From NCBI GenBank assembly GCA_021234535.1, contig CM037830.1:5058170-5122169 (forward strand): a stretch of DNA of 64,000 nt, read 5' to 3'. Origin of the DNA: Stichopus chloronotus. Its lineage: Eukaryota; Echinodermata; Holothuroidea; Aspidochirotida; Stichopodidae. Every line of letters starts with the position of its first letter. Within the stretch, counting starts at the first letter, position 1. Below are positions 27,795-43,272 of the stretch, piece after piece. Under the pieces are notes generated by a model. The model was not told the origin of the DNA, did not search any database, and saw only the letters and a program-made list of their open reading frames with translations. Both the position numbers and the translations under genes were made by a program.

Positions 27795-28001
27795 AGTGGT
27801 GTAGCCAGGTTTTGTTGAGCTGGAGGGTACTGGGGGTCATGAACCTTTCCTGTGAGGCACAACTAATTCATATTTTCTCTCCACTATAGAATATATATAT
27901 ATAGCTTAAAAGTAACTATTTTTCCCCGGGCGGCACCTGCGAGACACGACTTTGTTGTGGGGGAAATGTGTCCCCTTGGTCCCCATGTAGCCATGCCACT
28001 T
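27795..28001. mobile_element. MITE with AGTGG...CCACT ends
   Basis: The left end AGTGGTGTAGCCAGG is the inverted partner of the right end ATGTAGCCATGCCACT. The interior is GC-rich near the right end (CCCCGGGCGGCACCTGCG), with no open frame of note. AGTGGCGTAGCCAGG-type ends are common in invertebrate MITEs. No clear target duplication is seen. Confidence 0.45.
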
Positions 28002-31000
28002 GTTGGTACATTTAAACCTCTACAGCAAAGTTGGAAATTTTAGCATAATGTGTGATAAATGTCTGTAAGATAAAATTGTCTTAAACTCAGTAGTAATAGG
28101 ATATCTAATCTTTATTGAATGACTCATGCTTGTAGCCTATGACAAATGCACAAAGATTGCACGTTATACATGAATTACAGAAGTTGAATTGAGTATTACA
28201 TGTGAATAATAACATCAGGCTCTGAATCACACAATTTCACCACCCATGACTCGAGCCTAACCTACTGTACCACTGTATATGTTACCCTGAAAGGGACAAC
28301 AGGTAGAAACTAATGCACAGGCAGTTAATTCAATAAATGTGAAATGCATTTTAATGGGTCATTTGTAACAAGTGTCTCCACTTCATGGCATGGTCAAGTG
28401 GGCACAGGAAGCTGTTAAATAAGGAAAAAAAATTGAAGCCAAAGCATTTAAAGGTGTGCAGGCTCATATAGCAAACAACAATCACAGGCTTTATCAAACA
28501 TCCACTTTTTTTGGCAATCACCAAATTTAATTGTTGTGTCAAAGGAAAAAAACTGAGACATTAGAGGCATGTCTGAAAATTCAACAGACAGTAGGCTTGT
28601 TTTAAGAGTCCACAGTCATGGTACGTGGACAAGAGAGGGAGATATCAAACATTTTTCAGAAAAATTGTCAACTGTCGTACTTAAAATTGATCCATATTTG
28701 CAATGAGTAGATACAAATGAAACTTATCCAGAGATACAACATGCACCACAAACGTAACTAAAGCTCTGGTACTTTAGGCACTATCCTTTGAGCAGCAGCT
28801 ACAGTGACAGGCTAAAAAAGAAAAGTCATCTGACTTTCAAACTTACAAGAAAATTAAACTAGCAATGTGCACAGTAGTATCTGCTATCAGCACTAATTTC
28901 CAAATCATGCATTCAAATTTGACTTAAAAAAGTGGAAAAAAGTTGAACTGTTCCTGAAAGTACTGTACATGCATGGAGGTGTGACTCACGTGAGAAATTG
29001 CTTGAATATTTCTTCATGTTTTAAACAATGTTATCAATTACAAAATATTATCAAACAGCATTCAGAAAGACAATAATCTCAGTGATGTGTTTGCCTTTAA
29101 CAGACATTATGCCATTTCTCCTGCCCAAGTCAATACCATTTCACTGAACCAAACTACGATTATGTACTGACTTTGATCCTCTCACAGAATTTTCCGACCA
29201 AGATTTGATTGGTGGGTGACCTTTGAGGAAGTTGTTTGCTGATAATCAATGATAAATGCAGGAACCCTTGTAATATTTGTGGGTCAACACTGGTGGCTGT
29301 CACATACATATTTGATGATCCTGGGTAAATCTTTCCAGGACATTCCTACACTGTAGTCATGGAATTTAAAAAAAGGGAAAGCTTCCAGTTCACTCAAACC
29401 TTTTCTCGGTAGCAGAGAATTTGGAGATGGATTTGATTCTCAGCTACAGAATGGTTTGAGAATGTTTGTCAATTTGATCAGGTGCATGTGTAAATTCAAT
29501 GTTGATCTTTTATCTCTTATTAAAGATATTGCACAGCCCTCTCTGCATGTTCATGTATCAGCTGTTTGGTTCAAAGTGTAAGTCATGATTCTACAGTATG
29601 TATAACACTGATGCTTTAACATAAATGTGCATGGAAGAAGTACAATTCATGGACAATCATACAAATATAATTACAATTTTGTGTTTTTAATATTATCATC
29701 ATCATTTTCAGGCAGTCTATAAAGTATCCACTGATGACCCTTTGGTTGTTTTAACTGTGGGTTTGACAGTGAAGTCAAATCACAGTACTTGTGCACTATG
29801 TATGGCGCAGCACTGCTTGTTGTAAATGTGCCTATACCAAAGAGGGTTAACATCAAAACTCAAGGCTCAAATATTTTAGGAGTTCGGTTTCAAAATCGCA
29901 GAAAATCCCACTATACAATGACATAATCAAGACAGAGTGGGCTGGCAAATGCTTTAATAGACGGCAGTGCTACAAGATTACCAGCAAGCACTAGACATTT
30001 AGTAGTGCTGGTCGGTACATGAGTCATGGAGACACATCTGAACAGCGAAGTAAACTGAATACTGTTTATTAAAGTGAGTGTATCCAGCAACAGTCTGTCA
30101 TTGGTACACAAAATCACACTAAAGTAGGATCTCTCTTGACAATGGAAATAGACTAGTAACAACTGTAACTGTTAACTCTGCAGAAACAACTTCAAACCAA
30201 ATTCAGGGTGGAATTCCACTTTGAGGGTATGATTTCCAAATACTGAACATATTTCAAGTACATTCAGACCAAGTACCACCCAAGACAGTAAGCACTACCT
30301 GAAGTTAGAGATTCCATGCAATGGCAATATCGGGAAAAGGGAATTCTGGGAAAGAAACAAGCTGGATCGACAAATGTATGTATCTGCTGTTGAATCAGGA
30401 AATAGTGAATGTGGCAGCTTTTTTCAAGCAAATTTATTTTTGGAAACAAGAATACTGTTAGAGATTTCATGAAGATTACTGATAGTATAAACTGACCATT
30501 ATCATGTTTTACACAAATAACATAAACAGATGGTAAAGTGATTTCTTTCTCACTTAAATCATTCTAAAGAATTCCAGAACTGGCAGCTTTCCAAAAACAG
30601 TTTACAAAACTTCCAACTCCTAGAGACATACCTTATTAGAGAAAAAGTACCGTTTTTTCGTCTTTCTGCCTCACAATGTTAGGGTGAGGCTGCATAATAT
30701 GTCAATTTTCTACAAGAAGCACTCAGAACCAATCAATGGAGATGCCCTTTAAAGAGATGAGAAAAATGTAATCATCACTCTTAAAACACTGGTCAAGTCC
30801 ACAATTGGGTTAAATCCCTCAGTTCATTTGCATTGACCTACATATATGTGTTAAAAGCACACAGCAATCAAGCTTCTGCACACCACGGTAAAAATAGACC
30901 CATAGATGTATATTAGAGACTCTTTAAAAACACAACGATGGTAGAGTGTCTGCAGCACATATTAATTAAAGTTGATATTTGTGTCCGACGGATGGCGGTT

Positions 31001-31974
31001 GTGTACTTAACAGGGAGTGATGGAATATTTTATGAAGTGAGGATACAGTAGTGTAACTTCAAATGGTGTAATTTTCATGATTGAACATCTGTTCCAAATC
31101 TAAAAGACTTTTCCCAGAAGCAATGGCTCGCAAAAGAGAGCTGCAGGCATGACGTGTAGTTCTTCTTCTTTTGCATATCAATGAAGAAATTCCTGCAGTA
31201 GTGATGTCAGCTGGTAGACCTACTAATTGACTGGTGAATATGTTAAATTTGTGAACGTATTTATTTGTGAATATAATTGTATATGTAACTTGAGAACAAT
31301 GACTCTGCTCTTCTCATACTCAGAAAATTTTGAAGTAGCAGTCTAGTCACCTCTAAAGCATTGATGTGCACTGATGAGAGAGCACATTGCCTATGAAACA
31401 GTCTGTATGCAAATATGGGATTGTGTATCCTTCACTATAAAAAAAAATGATTAGCTTTTCCAAAAAGAATAAAGCACTCTTGGTAGGAATAACTCAACAC
31501 TACCCAGATATATAACTGATGTTAAGAGATACATATACAGTGTTGCATATTGCACGGTAATTGTTTACACATGTATAGTACTGCAGCACTGATATTGTAC
31601 TACTTGAGCATCATCCACAGGTTGATGCTAGAGTATATAGAAATAAACATCTTGTGTTGAAATTTAGATGAGATAAACAAGCCTATCTGAACTTCTAAGT
31701 GTACCGGTAATAGTAGTGCAATGACAGTAAAAAATAATTACAGTCCAATACCAGTGCTGATATATACATTAACCCTAACAAGCAAGTACACAGGTTTAAC
31801 TGAAGAATAGGTTAAATATTCCAACCCTCTGTTAATTTACACACTGCAAAATATGACAGAGTAAGGTGTGTTGCTTCCAACTAAAAAAAAAACAGAATGC
31901 AGAAATGTATTGTGGTTTCGATGATCTGATCATGAGCATTTTTTTCTGAATCTGACATTATAGCATAGTATGTG

Positions 31975-32230
31975 TCAAAGGCTACCTATGCTTTATATAA
32001 AATATGAGATCTGAACAAGCTTCCTTTCTTGAGATCATGTCTATAGGGTTTTCACAATTTGACCCTTGCTGACATCAAATGACCTTTGACCAAATGGTTC
32101 TTGTACTCCATGAGATACAAGTACATACTGAACATGACATCTGTAAAAGCTTACCTTTTTGAGATATAACATTTACAAGAATTGATTTCTTGTAAATGGT
32201 GGTCACCATGATATGACATGCATGGGTAGT
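31975..32230. repeat. TGACCTTTGACC-type dispersed repeat
   Basis: Contains CAATTTGACCCTTGCTGACA followed by TCAAATGACCTTTGACC, and two 'CTTnnTTTTTGAGATAT'-like phrases (AGCTTCCTTTCTTGAGATCA, AGCTTACCTTTTTGAGATAT), suggesting an internal repeat of about 130 bp. A hairpin ATTTACAAGAA/TTCTTGTAAAT lies inside. A similar phrase occurs near 25750. Confidence 0.45.
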
Positions 32231-35200
32231 ATGAATAAACTATAAATTTAAACTCAAGCAGGGAGTATTTGGATGAGTTTCAAACTGCTACTAGAGACAA
32301 TGAAGGGGGAAGGACAATCTTTCAGACTTCATTCATTCTTGCAGATTTCATTCAGCCCTATAAATAAATCTACCCGCAAAAGTTCCCTTGAGAGACTGAA
32401 TTTTAGTCTCCCATATTGTTTCTTTTCAACTGAATCTTGTAGAAACCCTGTTAGCCCCTCATGTACTATTTTCTGCTCAGGAAACCCAATCTCTTTTATT
32501 TCAGACATGGTGACATACACGTATAATGAGCTACTCCGTACACCAAAAGTCTTAACAAGATTGAACGTAAACGAAAACACAGCATGGCAGACAAATCAAC
32601 GGCATCAATTTTGAAGGTGCTCAAAGAAACAAAATCAGACAGACACAACTAGTGTGACATTTTATTGTGAGATTATCTTTAACATGTTTCACTTGTCTTT
32701 AGACATTTTAACAAGTTTAATTGATACAATCTCACATAGTTTCTGCTAGGAAAAGAAAGGACTAGACACAAAGAATGGTAAGATGAGGATAAGGAGACTG
32801 CCTGGAAGTCTACAGGTACGTAATTTAGAGAGCAGTGTTTAATGATTACCAAAGAGCAGTATACTGTACATGGTAGATAGGTAGTGCATGAGAAATGGGT
32901 ACTGTAAGGGAGACACAAAGTAAATTATACTATCTATTTATACAGTAACATAACATTTCAGCCATGATGTGACAACCATTTAAGAAGAAATTAGTCTACA
33001 ACCTGTGGTATATTAAAAGAGTTGAATGCAGGAAAACAGATTACTGACATCAAACTACATTTAAAAAACTGTATCCAACAATAAGGTGAATACTGAGAAT
33101 ACACACTATCTACTGCAGTGACCTTTTGTTCAATTTCTCTTTCACTGCTTTGACATAACCTTTCCCAATTTGTCATTTTCTAACTGGACATTCAGTGATC
33201 ACTTTTCTAGTTTCCTCAATATGTATCTGACAGCTGTATTCCTATATTAAATTTTCTTTTGAACAAACAGATAACAAGTAACATTTTAAATCAGTGAACA
33301 TTTCTCCGGTAATCCACCTCTAACATTTTTCTTCCCACAGTTAAATACAGATTCCATAGTACATACTGTACAGTAACTTCATCTTAACCTTCTCAGTGCA
33401 TGATTCTTACCAAAAATTAAGTTACTTCCAACACTTTGCTTCATATGTTTTTTCTTCTAATTCCTTTTTTTTTTTTTTCATACTTCAATTATTTCATTTA
33501 CTTTGCGTTACAGGGAGAAGTGTGTTTCTTTCCAATTCCAAACATATTTTAGCTTCCTAGCAGCCTTGCATTAATAACATTAATGAAAAGTGCATCCACG
33601 TTAGCCTCAAAGCTATGTGGCAGCATTATGCAAATTAGTATATGTTTACCAATCTATCTAATGGAGATGGACACAATAACAAGAAACATTCTAATGCTGT
33701 TTCAAAGGAGGATAGGCAGTTGGATCAAGAAATGCTGCACCATATATATCAGTACTGGTGCAGTCTTCAATATATGTCGGAAGCATCCATCTTGCTCAGA
33801 TTATGAATAAAGACTAACAATTATAAGCAGTACAGCCTTCACCAAAACCATGGACCACAATCTATTAAAAAACACTGTTCAGAACTGAAATATATCCTAA
33901 TGAGTGGGACAAACACTTACAGTGAAAAATAAACTGAATTTTGAACTTAATTTTAAATTATTTTTATTTAAATTTAAAGGTTTTTGCAAACATTTTTGCT
34001 GATGAGAAATGTAGTCTCCAGGGAAGTCATGACTCTTCAAAGTTGACAATTGCAGACTACAGTACTGTAGCCATGTCCAGCTGCTTGAAAGATACATTTT
34101 ATCAGTTTAGCTTCAATTACATGTGAGCCACATAAATTAAACATAACACATGACAAAAACGTTTACCATGCTAAAATAATCCCTTAGAGGAAATACTCTT
34201 ATAAATCTAGTAGAAAAGAGATGAACATGTGCAGGGTGCAGTAATGTCTGTATGTATTATCATTACACTGGTAATGATATACAGTTGGGGTTAAACTGAT
34301 CTGGTGTTCGCTGAATTGCGTTTGTGATACATCATGCATTGCTTCTAATTTCAGACCAGTCTGGTTGTTTTAATTTTGCGATTGCACTGATAATGAAAAC
34401 CCAGAATCATACACATCACATGTGCTTTACCAAAGCATGTTCCATACACTCTACCACGGTGCATGTGTTCAACTTGGATGAAATACCAACTCAACAAACT
34501 TAATTAGGCCATGCATGAGCATAGAATATAAACACAATCAAGGATTGGCTGATGTTTACCTAACACTAGAGGTTTGCCAAGTCAAAAGGCATCACATTCC
34601 ATCCAATTGAGCACCCATAAACAGGAAATAAAACAATTAGCATCTTGAGAGAAATGCAAACATTTGACTGGATTCACTTGCACACTCCAACACAATTTGA
34701 CAGCATTTTATTTGCATCTGTTAAATCTTCAGTATTTGACCTTTAAAGGGAAATGTGGCTTTTAGACTACACCAGCATGGCATACAAAGAAAATAGCTTT
34801 GATGATTGTTAAAACATTCAGAATACATCGGAAGATGCAGCATTTGAATTTTGGAAAGTTTGGGTGAACAAATCATTGTTCATCAACAAATAACTGCATT
34901 TCTTTCTGCAAGAAACTGTTTTCTTGAAAAGAAGACTACTGTCCTTCCTTATTTTGAATGATCAATGATCGATCCTTCTAATGTCCAAAAACATTGCTGA
35001 TAAAAATGTGATCGTTTTCCATAAAACATACAACTTATTTCCCTTTAAACACAACATCAGAGAGATGAACATGGAGGAAATAGAGCTGTCAAAAACTCAT
35101 GAAAGAAATGGATCAGATGACAGAGATGAAAGAAAAGCAACAAAAATACAACTACGGCAAACACAGGAAAAGCAACATTGACTAAACTAGAATGTATTAT

Positions 35201-37084
35201 GCAGATGTATGCATTCATACTACTACTGTAGATAGATCAAGAAATGTACAATATGGATCGACTTCTAGTTGAAACATGACGTGATCAAGTCAAAGATATA
35301 TCTGTATGCAGCTATCATTTGTCACGTGTTCATCTTCAACGGATGACTCTGGGCTATGTTTCCCATCATCAGTGCATATACAGCATCACTGTGAATGATG
35401 AATACTTAGTTGGGGATTAAAGCTTGCTGGTAAACACTGAAAACATTTTCAAGCTGGCATAACTACTCAGCCATGACCTCAGTCAACACTGAAGTCACTA
35501 GCAGCTGCATTTCGAATGCAGGAGTCTGATTTACGTATCAAAACATTTATGCCACACCATACAGAAGCCACCCAACCTACGGAAAGATTACCATCAATTG
35601 CTCACGACCCGTCATAGATCTTGACACCCATGCAAAAGCCATGAAGATGAAATGGAAAGAAAGCTGATAGAAGTAATAACGTTGAAGTTTATGGCTCCAA
35701 CTGGTAGTAAAAAATGAACAACTCAACGGGACATTTTGATTCCCTTTTTTGAAATTCAACTGTAATGACTTCTGGATGGATATGAAACAAGGTGGGAGTC
35801 TGTGATCAATGAATGGTAGATGTCAGATCAGATAAAAGACTTAAAACTTGGTGCACAAGGGAGATGGAGCAGATGTTGACTCTTGGGGGTAATTAACCAG
35901 TGTTTATCTTACAGGCCAGGGCTATCAGTAAAAATACAAACGACTGTAAAAGAAGTGGAATCCTTTGAATTAGAGACTCCTTGGGAACTGTACAACTGAA
36001 TAAATTATTTAGAATGGAAGTGCAAATTTAGACATGGAAAGAAAGAGACAGTAAAAACTAGAATGTAAGATGCACTGTGAAATCAATAAAGAACAAAATG
36101 AGAGAAATCAATGTGAAGCCAAGAGAAAATAACAGGCAACTGTAGTGAGTTACGGTTGATAATCACAATTATCATATTTCTACAATGCAAGAATAGGATA
36201 CTGTGACATTGAAATACCCAATCTTATTTCATACATGCTCCATGAATAAATGACTGTGTACTTGCTTGACACACAAAGTACAATTTGGCGAATGATGAAC
36301 TTACAGTCACCAATAATTGGCAGAGTGTACAGTATATTTTATGACACACATTTACCAAATAGATGACTGTGCTTTTCAATCTTTTTTGGCTGTCCACCCC
36401 AACTGGCATACATAGATATGAATACACTACCACTATTTAAGTGTAAGGGTGGCATGAGTGCCAAATGGGTGGAAAGTATCCCTTCCTGCCCCCCCCCCCC
36501 CTTCTTTATAAATGTGTAGAATTATGGACAAAGCTCTGGTTGCATGCCAAGCCTTAATTTTTAGGCATATAGTAAGTAATATGATAAGCCCTTATTTTCT
36601 CTATGGGTCTTGGACAAGCTCACATAAGTCCCACCAAAAACTACAAAATGTCCCACTAGTGGGACACGTCCTCCATGTTGAAAACCCAGGATTTAAAGTG
36701 ACCAAAACAAACATGTTGGTTCGCAGAAAAATTTCTTAATTTGGACTCAAACAAATTGTTTCAGTGTAAGAGCACTAAACTGCAATGTGTGAATTTATAC
36801 CAAATATCAGGCAGGTTTACAGGGTTTGGGGTTTGACATTTGATATTAATCCTGAAAGTTAACATTATTAAAACGTTATGTTTTATAACACTGAAGGAGT
36901 ATAGCGGTACTATACAGAGTCCCAGAATCAAAGATGTCTAAAAATTTATAGGACAACCATACCCTGTGACAACACAGTCTGCCACACAACCGACTCAACT
37001 GCCACATGAATGTTCAAAAATATCAGTTAATTCACGCTATAAAATTACAATGCAAACTTGTGTCCATGGCACAACAACCTACAT

Positions 37085-37085
<1 letters not shown>

Positions 37086-37140
<55 letters not shown>
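37086..37140. repeat. (ATC)n microsatellite, about 18 units
   Basis: Pure ATC trinucleotide tract in intron 3. It produces a meaningless poly-isoleucine frame on the plus strand. Confidence 0.97.
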
Positions 37141-40100
37141 ACCTTAAGGTTATAAGAATAATAATCGTACGAGTATGGTCTCATTTTTAATCATGGAGGT
37201 ACATTAACTGTCTTAATAATGATGGTTTCAAACATGACTAACAGGATCAACACCAAAAGAAGAAAGCAAGATCTCCCTGTGGTGAGAAAAGCATAACAGC
37301 TTTGTGATCAACACTTGAAACTTCATCTGAAGTCTTGAAAATGTTGATTTGCTTTGATAGATGGCACCAACTTTTCCATGTTTTCTTCAGTCTTTGAAAT
37401 TTCACGAAGAAATACCCACATCTTTGATGCAGACATGCAAATATCAGCAAAATTGCTAAACTAGCCTAACCATAATCTTTTCTGTGATTGGACTTAGGGT
37501 GCCAAGCTGTCTAAACTTTCTATCAATTTGAATTAGTGTGTTCTGCATAGAAACAGTTGATCCATGCATGCACATGTGTACACCCATCACGCAGATACGA
37601 AACCCATGCCCACCCTCTAGACATGGATCTTATTTGAGAGAAAAAAAAAGAAAATTGTTACCATAGAAGAGAAAGGGCCTCCGGAGGTATTCAATAAAGA
37701 ATTGATCTTATGACATCACACAGGTCTTAAGAAGTATATAAGAAGGAAAATCCCCAAAATAGATTGTCCTCAGATAAACAAGGATGGAAAATAGTTGGAT
37801 TTGTAGAATCATAAAATTACACAACAGTTGTAAATTTCTAAAGAAGATAAAGGAAAGTTCTGCCCCAAAACAGGTAAATGAGATTTGACTATGCTGTGAA
37901 ATGACACTATAAGAAACACTGGGATTCTAGTGAGCTCCCTCTTATCAGCCACTGTTCCAACCAAAAAATCCCATGAGCAAGTTCTACATTAATCACGCTT
38001 ATTATGAATCAGAGTACTATTAGTCAAAAGACTCATAATAAGACATTCGATGCTTGAATTCAAATGTATGAAAAGTTACAGGGCTTGAAGTCTGCTAGGA
38101 GTATAATGTTGTTGTAACAATTACTGTAAGGCTTATTCTCTTTCTGTGCAAACTTTTTTTCAAACGGGCCAAACACCTATGTGCCATCCTGATAAAACTA
38201 TTCAGGTGGGGGCAACTTCGATGGTGGGTGGAAAATTTTGAATGATTAATCCTCTAGTCAACAGAAGACACTGCATGAAAAGACTGATAATTATCATCAA
38301 GTGGGTGTGAGGCTTTGGGGAGAAAATGAAAAAAATGAGCCAAAAACAAATGACAAATACTACTTATATGTGCACAAATTTGCTGTCCATTATGATAGGA
38401 AGAAATTCAACTTCCTCCAAGGTGGAAAATTTTGACTGATTGATTCCTTTATGTTGACAGAATTAAGACACAGTTTGAGTTTAATTTCCTCAATTTAGTG
38501 CGACATGCAGTATGGGGAAATATCACATTAAGTTGGGTTTTCTGTCAAATTATAGTTAAAGTATCTGTCATTTTTTTTTTTCAATGAGTGTTACATCAGT
38601 TTCTGAGATCTTTGATGACAGTATATTGTTCATACAATGAAAGACTGCTTTAATGGATCTGATGCTTTGAGCAGAAAATAAGCCAATAAAAACTAACAAC
38701 ATTGTACTAAATGTGCACATGCATGCCCTCCATTGGTCTCAAGAAAAGACATATGACATGAGGTGAAAGGTACAGCATAAGGTTAGTTTCATACATTCAC
38801 AAAATTGCCCCCCCCCCCAAAAAAAAGAAGCATCCAAATATTCCGGACTTCCTTATCATGTACAGTGTAATCAATACAAAAGAAGAAAATAGGGCATTTA
38901 AATATGGGTCGGCTTTCACCAATGGTGGGTGCTCTCCTTGGACGGTAAAACATGAATCGGTCCTGCCAAATGTCCCTAGAACTGTGCCTGGAATTCTGAG
39001 ATTTTGTAGTTACAATAGATTTGGTATGTGCAGGGTTCGATCTCTACAAATTTACTGTATCTCTTACTTAGTAACAAGAGTGCATTACTGTAACCAAGGA
39101 AAGACTTGGCACACAATGAACCAAAGTTCATTTAGCAAACATTGATTAACATGATTTTCTGTTATGCAGAGATTCTCATTTTTCAACACAGTACAGCAGT
39201 TTAAAATTCTTGCCTATGCATTGATCACACAATGTACTGTAGCTCACTAAATACTCAAATTAACTTATTTGTTACTGATAGACTCAATAGTTGATCATCT
39301 GTACTATAAGCATTTTAATAAATTGTGACAATATCTTGATCTGCTTCAGAATAAAATGTCTCTCAGAGTCCATTTTGGATCTGTATAAAAATGCAATCTG
39401 TTACAAGAACCTAGTGCTTTTGAAATTATTCAGCAAACAGACACTCATGCTTACAAGTAGATTAACCTGTAACCTGAATCTGATGGCCACTTAGTGATGG
39501 AAATGAATATGACAACCAAGTAGTTCTGACACCAGCTACGACAGGTATATAAATAGCAAGTGAAGTAAATACTTTACAAATACAGTATGTATGACATAAT
39601 GAGTGAATAAATTATCTTCAAAACATTGTTAATATACAGTAACCAATGCGACACATATGGCTTGTTGATCACTTGCATTATGGTCACAATAAAATAAATA
39701 ATATAATACATTGTTGTAATGTCATGACAGCTAGGAATTTGTATTTAACTCCTTTACAGAGATCCACTCAAGTTTCTTCCACCCACAGACCAACCAATTT
39801 TGTGACGTACATATCTACAGCAGCTTAATTATCTTGACACAAAAACAGTGCACTAAAAGTTTTTAATGCTGTAAATATCCGTCAGTAGATACTGTTAGAT
39901 TTGTGATACCTTGAGGTTAGCAAAATGATCAGGCGGAGGTTTCGGCAAAATTTCACAATGGAAACGTGTCAAAGTGATGATGGAGAAATATAAACAAGAC
40001 ATGCAATTATGATGGAATTTTACATCAGGGTTGAATAAGCAATGTCGCGCTCCTAAGAAAGCATGACCAGTCATACATAAGAGCAGTTACAGTAGTGATA

Positions 40101-43100
40101 GTGTCATATATCAGTAGAAAAAAGAGCGTCAAAAGCACAGGCCTCTGAAGACGATGGTGACTGTGAATTCAAAGATGATGTTCTTAGGGATGTTGGTCAA
40201 TAAATGCGCAATTCGCTAGGAAGTTTGAATTCCGTAGTATGTGTGTTGGAACCTGCATCATAACAACATGACATGAGAACAAAATTGCTACAGTGAAGAA
40301 ATACTGTAAATTCACAACCCGTATCATGATACTGAAGGATCCTTTTACATATTAAAGCAACATTATGTTTGTCTAATACACATCTGATACTGAGCGGAAC
40401 ACCTGGTCAATATTTCACCTTCATTGATGAGTTACTGTAGCAAATGACGTTAAATGGCTGTAAACGTGATCGTTTTTATTAGTAGGCGTCATTACCTATT
40501 GGTAAAACTCAAACTTGGTGAATAGCCCGTTTAACTTTACTTTGCAAATCAATAAGTTTGGACATCAATCACCTCCTTTGCGTAGATAACACACACCCGC
40601 ATATTATCCTCAATATCATCTCAACTTTCTGTTTCTACAATAGGTGACACAGTACCTGACTAAAGACTCATTACCCAATACAAAACAAAGGTGATGTCTG
40701 CACTTCACACCTTTCACATGACATGAAAGAGCTGTGTACAAAGTCATAAGGTTAATAATTAATACACCTTTTCAGATCATTTTGACATAATTTGACCTTA
40801 AATATGTAAGGAAGAAAATTCTGCTACATACACTGCTACAGTACTGTAACATTGCATAACAAAGGGTTGTATAGCATAATCTGATTGAACGAAAATGACA
40901 TACAGTGCATATGCAAACTGTTGGCTTAAAACTTCATGTTAAAAAAAATTCAATGACTCAAGTGTATAGGCAACAGACTGAAATAGCTTAAATTTTACTG
41001 ATTTTTTCTTTATTTCAAGCAGGACAGGTAGCTGGATACAAACAATTAGCAGTAGATAGGCTGATGGGGAAGGGAGGAGGGTCTTTATGACAAACTTTCC
41101 TAGATTATGCTGAGTCTACAGTAGCTAAAATGCTTAAAAGCCAATTATGGGCTTTGTGGATGTAACTATACAGTAGGTCTATGGGGCAGTAAGAACTCCA
41201 ATCTTGCCAATTAAACAGATGATTAAACTGTTCCCACTTGATCAGATAAACCAGAGGATCAGTTTTGTGAATGGAACGAGGCACAAGCTACGTTTGCAAC
41301 CATGAATCATCAAACACAAACAGATAAATGGAATTGATAGAAGAATGATAAATGAACTGAAAAGAATGACTGAATACATCCAGATGTCTCACCACTGGCA
41401 GGATCTTTATTTGAGACGATACAATTACGTCTTAATTTATTCAGAAAGGTTAGTTTGGTCAGGTATTTTCATCTTTGACAAGACTGCCTGTAACTTTTGT
41501 AATGATGAAGTGAATCTATCAAACAGCTACTTACACGATGTGAAGAGAATTTTGCTAACGACACCATTAGCCGTGCAGATTCCTTATTACAAATACAGTT
41601 CTCACAGGGTACATTAGTTTATGTGACTGCAATTTATGAACAGACACTGAATTTGGCAAATAAATACTTTGCTACCTGAATATGCACATTTTGCTGTATG
41701 GCAATGAACACATACTAATAATTACAGTTCTATAAGGAATGCACACAGGTCTATGTAAAATTTTGGTCATCTGAGGTGAAGTCTTAGTACCATGACAACT
41801 GTACATGAGCATGATACCCATTTCCACTAGCAATTTTGTGTCTAGTAGCCACATGTGGATTTTCTTCAAGATTTTTAGAACAATAATGACCAGTTTTTCC
41901 TTAATAAAAGTGAACATTCTTGTTTAACTGTCAAAACAAATCAATTGTCTCATGCTTCACTGTTTGCGACGACCCAATAATGACAGCTGGGATGGAGAAT
42001 GTATCCCATTTTACAATCAGTTCATTGTATCTTTTCAGAATGCAACAAACAATTTAAACCAAATATAAATTCCAGGTATCACTGTAACTGCTGTGAGATC
42101 ATGAGATCTCTACATGTCAGGTCAAGACTATTTGCAAAGTAGTTCATTTTTAGTATCTACAGAGTGAAAGACCAATGAACTACATAAAAAATATCTGAAA
42201 TATCTGACCATGCACTGCTGCAAAGTAGCATAGAAAGAAATGTAAAAACAACAGCTGTTAGCAAGGAGATCAAGAAGAAAAATTTATTCAATGCTGTGGG
42301 TTACTCAAATAGGATTTCATAGAAAAGCAACTGAAAATGACGATGGTAAAATTGAAACCTGTTATAAAAAAATGAAACTAACCAAACACACTGTTCAAGG
42401 GACTGCAATATATATATCTACATTTACAATGACCAAAATGTTCAGAGACATAAACAGACTCTGGAGTTTATCCTGAACCAACATCAGCTTTTCATTATGT
42501 GCAGAATGTAGGAGTAGGAGAACATTTAACATGAATATCTGAGAGCATATATGTTAGTTGACTATGTGACACACAGACATCTTCAAACTGACATTATGAA
42601 TGAGTCTCATGTGTTTCTTTTCTCTTCAGACTAAACATGAATTGCTTAAAGTTGCCGAGTATATTATGCAGCTGATTCTGGATATGTACAGCACTATTGA
42701 ACATGACAGTGTTCTCCCCATAGCAACCAACTCAGACTTAATGTTATTGAGATCAAGCGCTTGTTTTCAAATCTGTGTTTTGAGATTAACATTCTTGGGA
42801 ATTGAACTGGATGGTATTCCTGGGTGAAGGTAGGATTACAGTCTCTCCAGGATTGGAAATCATCTTAATATATATAACAGCACGCAAACTTCCATTCTCG
42901 CAAGTGCAGCGATGCTTTTTCCTTAGAGTATCACTTTGATAACAAAAAACATTGAAGAAAGATCTAGAGGAACATTTACTGCATTCATGTGACAAGAAGC
43001 CATTTCAATTTTAATGACACCCTAAGCTCAAACACGGAGCTCTTATTTCAAGTACTGTTTTAGAAATAGGCCTGTTTACTTCTAGGAAAATATGACACAC

Positions 43101-43137
43101 AGAATAAAAGATATCACAAATCTTACTTAGTTTAGTT

Positions 43138-43272
43138 TTATTTACAAACAACCTCACATATGTGTCTCAGCACAACAATTGCACTCTCATCTACCACACC
43201 AAGAGTGCTGGTGACCTTTGACACCACCTCTGGTGCTGTCTGGATTACTGTAACACCTGACCAAAGCCTCCT
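43138..43272 (-). pseudogene. Exon-like open segment of unknown family
   Basis: A 45-codon minus-strand frame, bounded by a TGA upstream and TAA at 43140-43138. It reads in part TVIQTAPEVV and TLGVVDESAIVVLRH and is richer in GC than its flanks. The plus strand is also open here, so frame choice rests on the similarity to 14400-14482. No start codon or complete splice pair is obvious, although CTGAGACACATAT|GTGAGG could be a donor. I read it as an exon fragment or repeat rather than a working gene. Confidence 0.35.

Noticed and set aside
32329..32614. Overlapping open frames on both strands
   Set aside because: No family recognised, no splice sites or start context, and both strands open equally, which suggests chance.
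36966..37190. Plus-strand frame with a poly-isoleucine run
   Set aside because: Translation of the (ATC)n microsatellite.
42600..42827. Plus-strand frame after CTCTTCAG (LLKVAEYIMQLILDMY and following residues)
   Set aside because: Looks somewhat protein-like with a possible acceptor, and I considered a PDS5-like HEAT segment, but the match is too weak and no partner exons or good donor were found.
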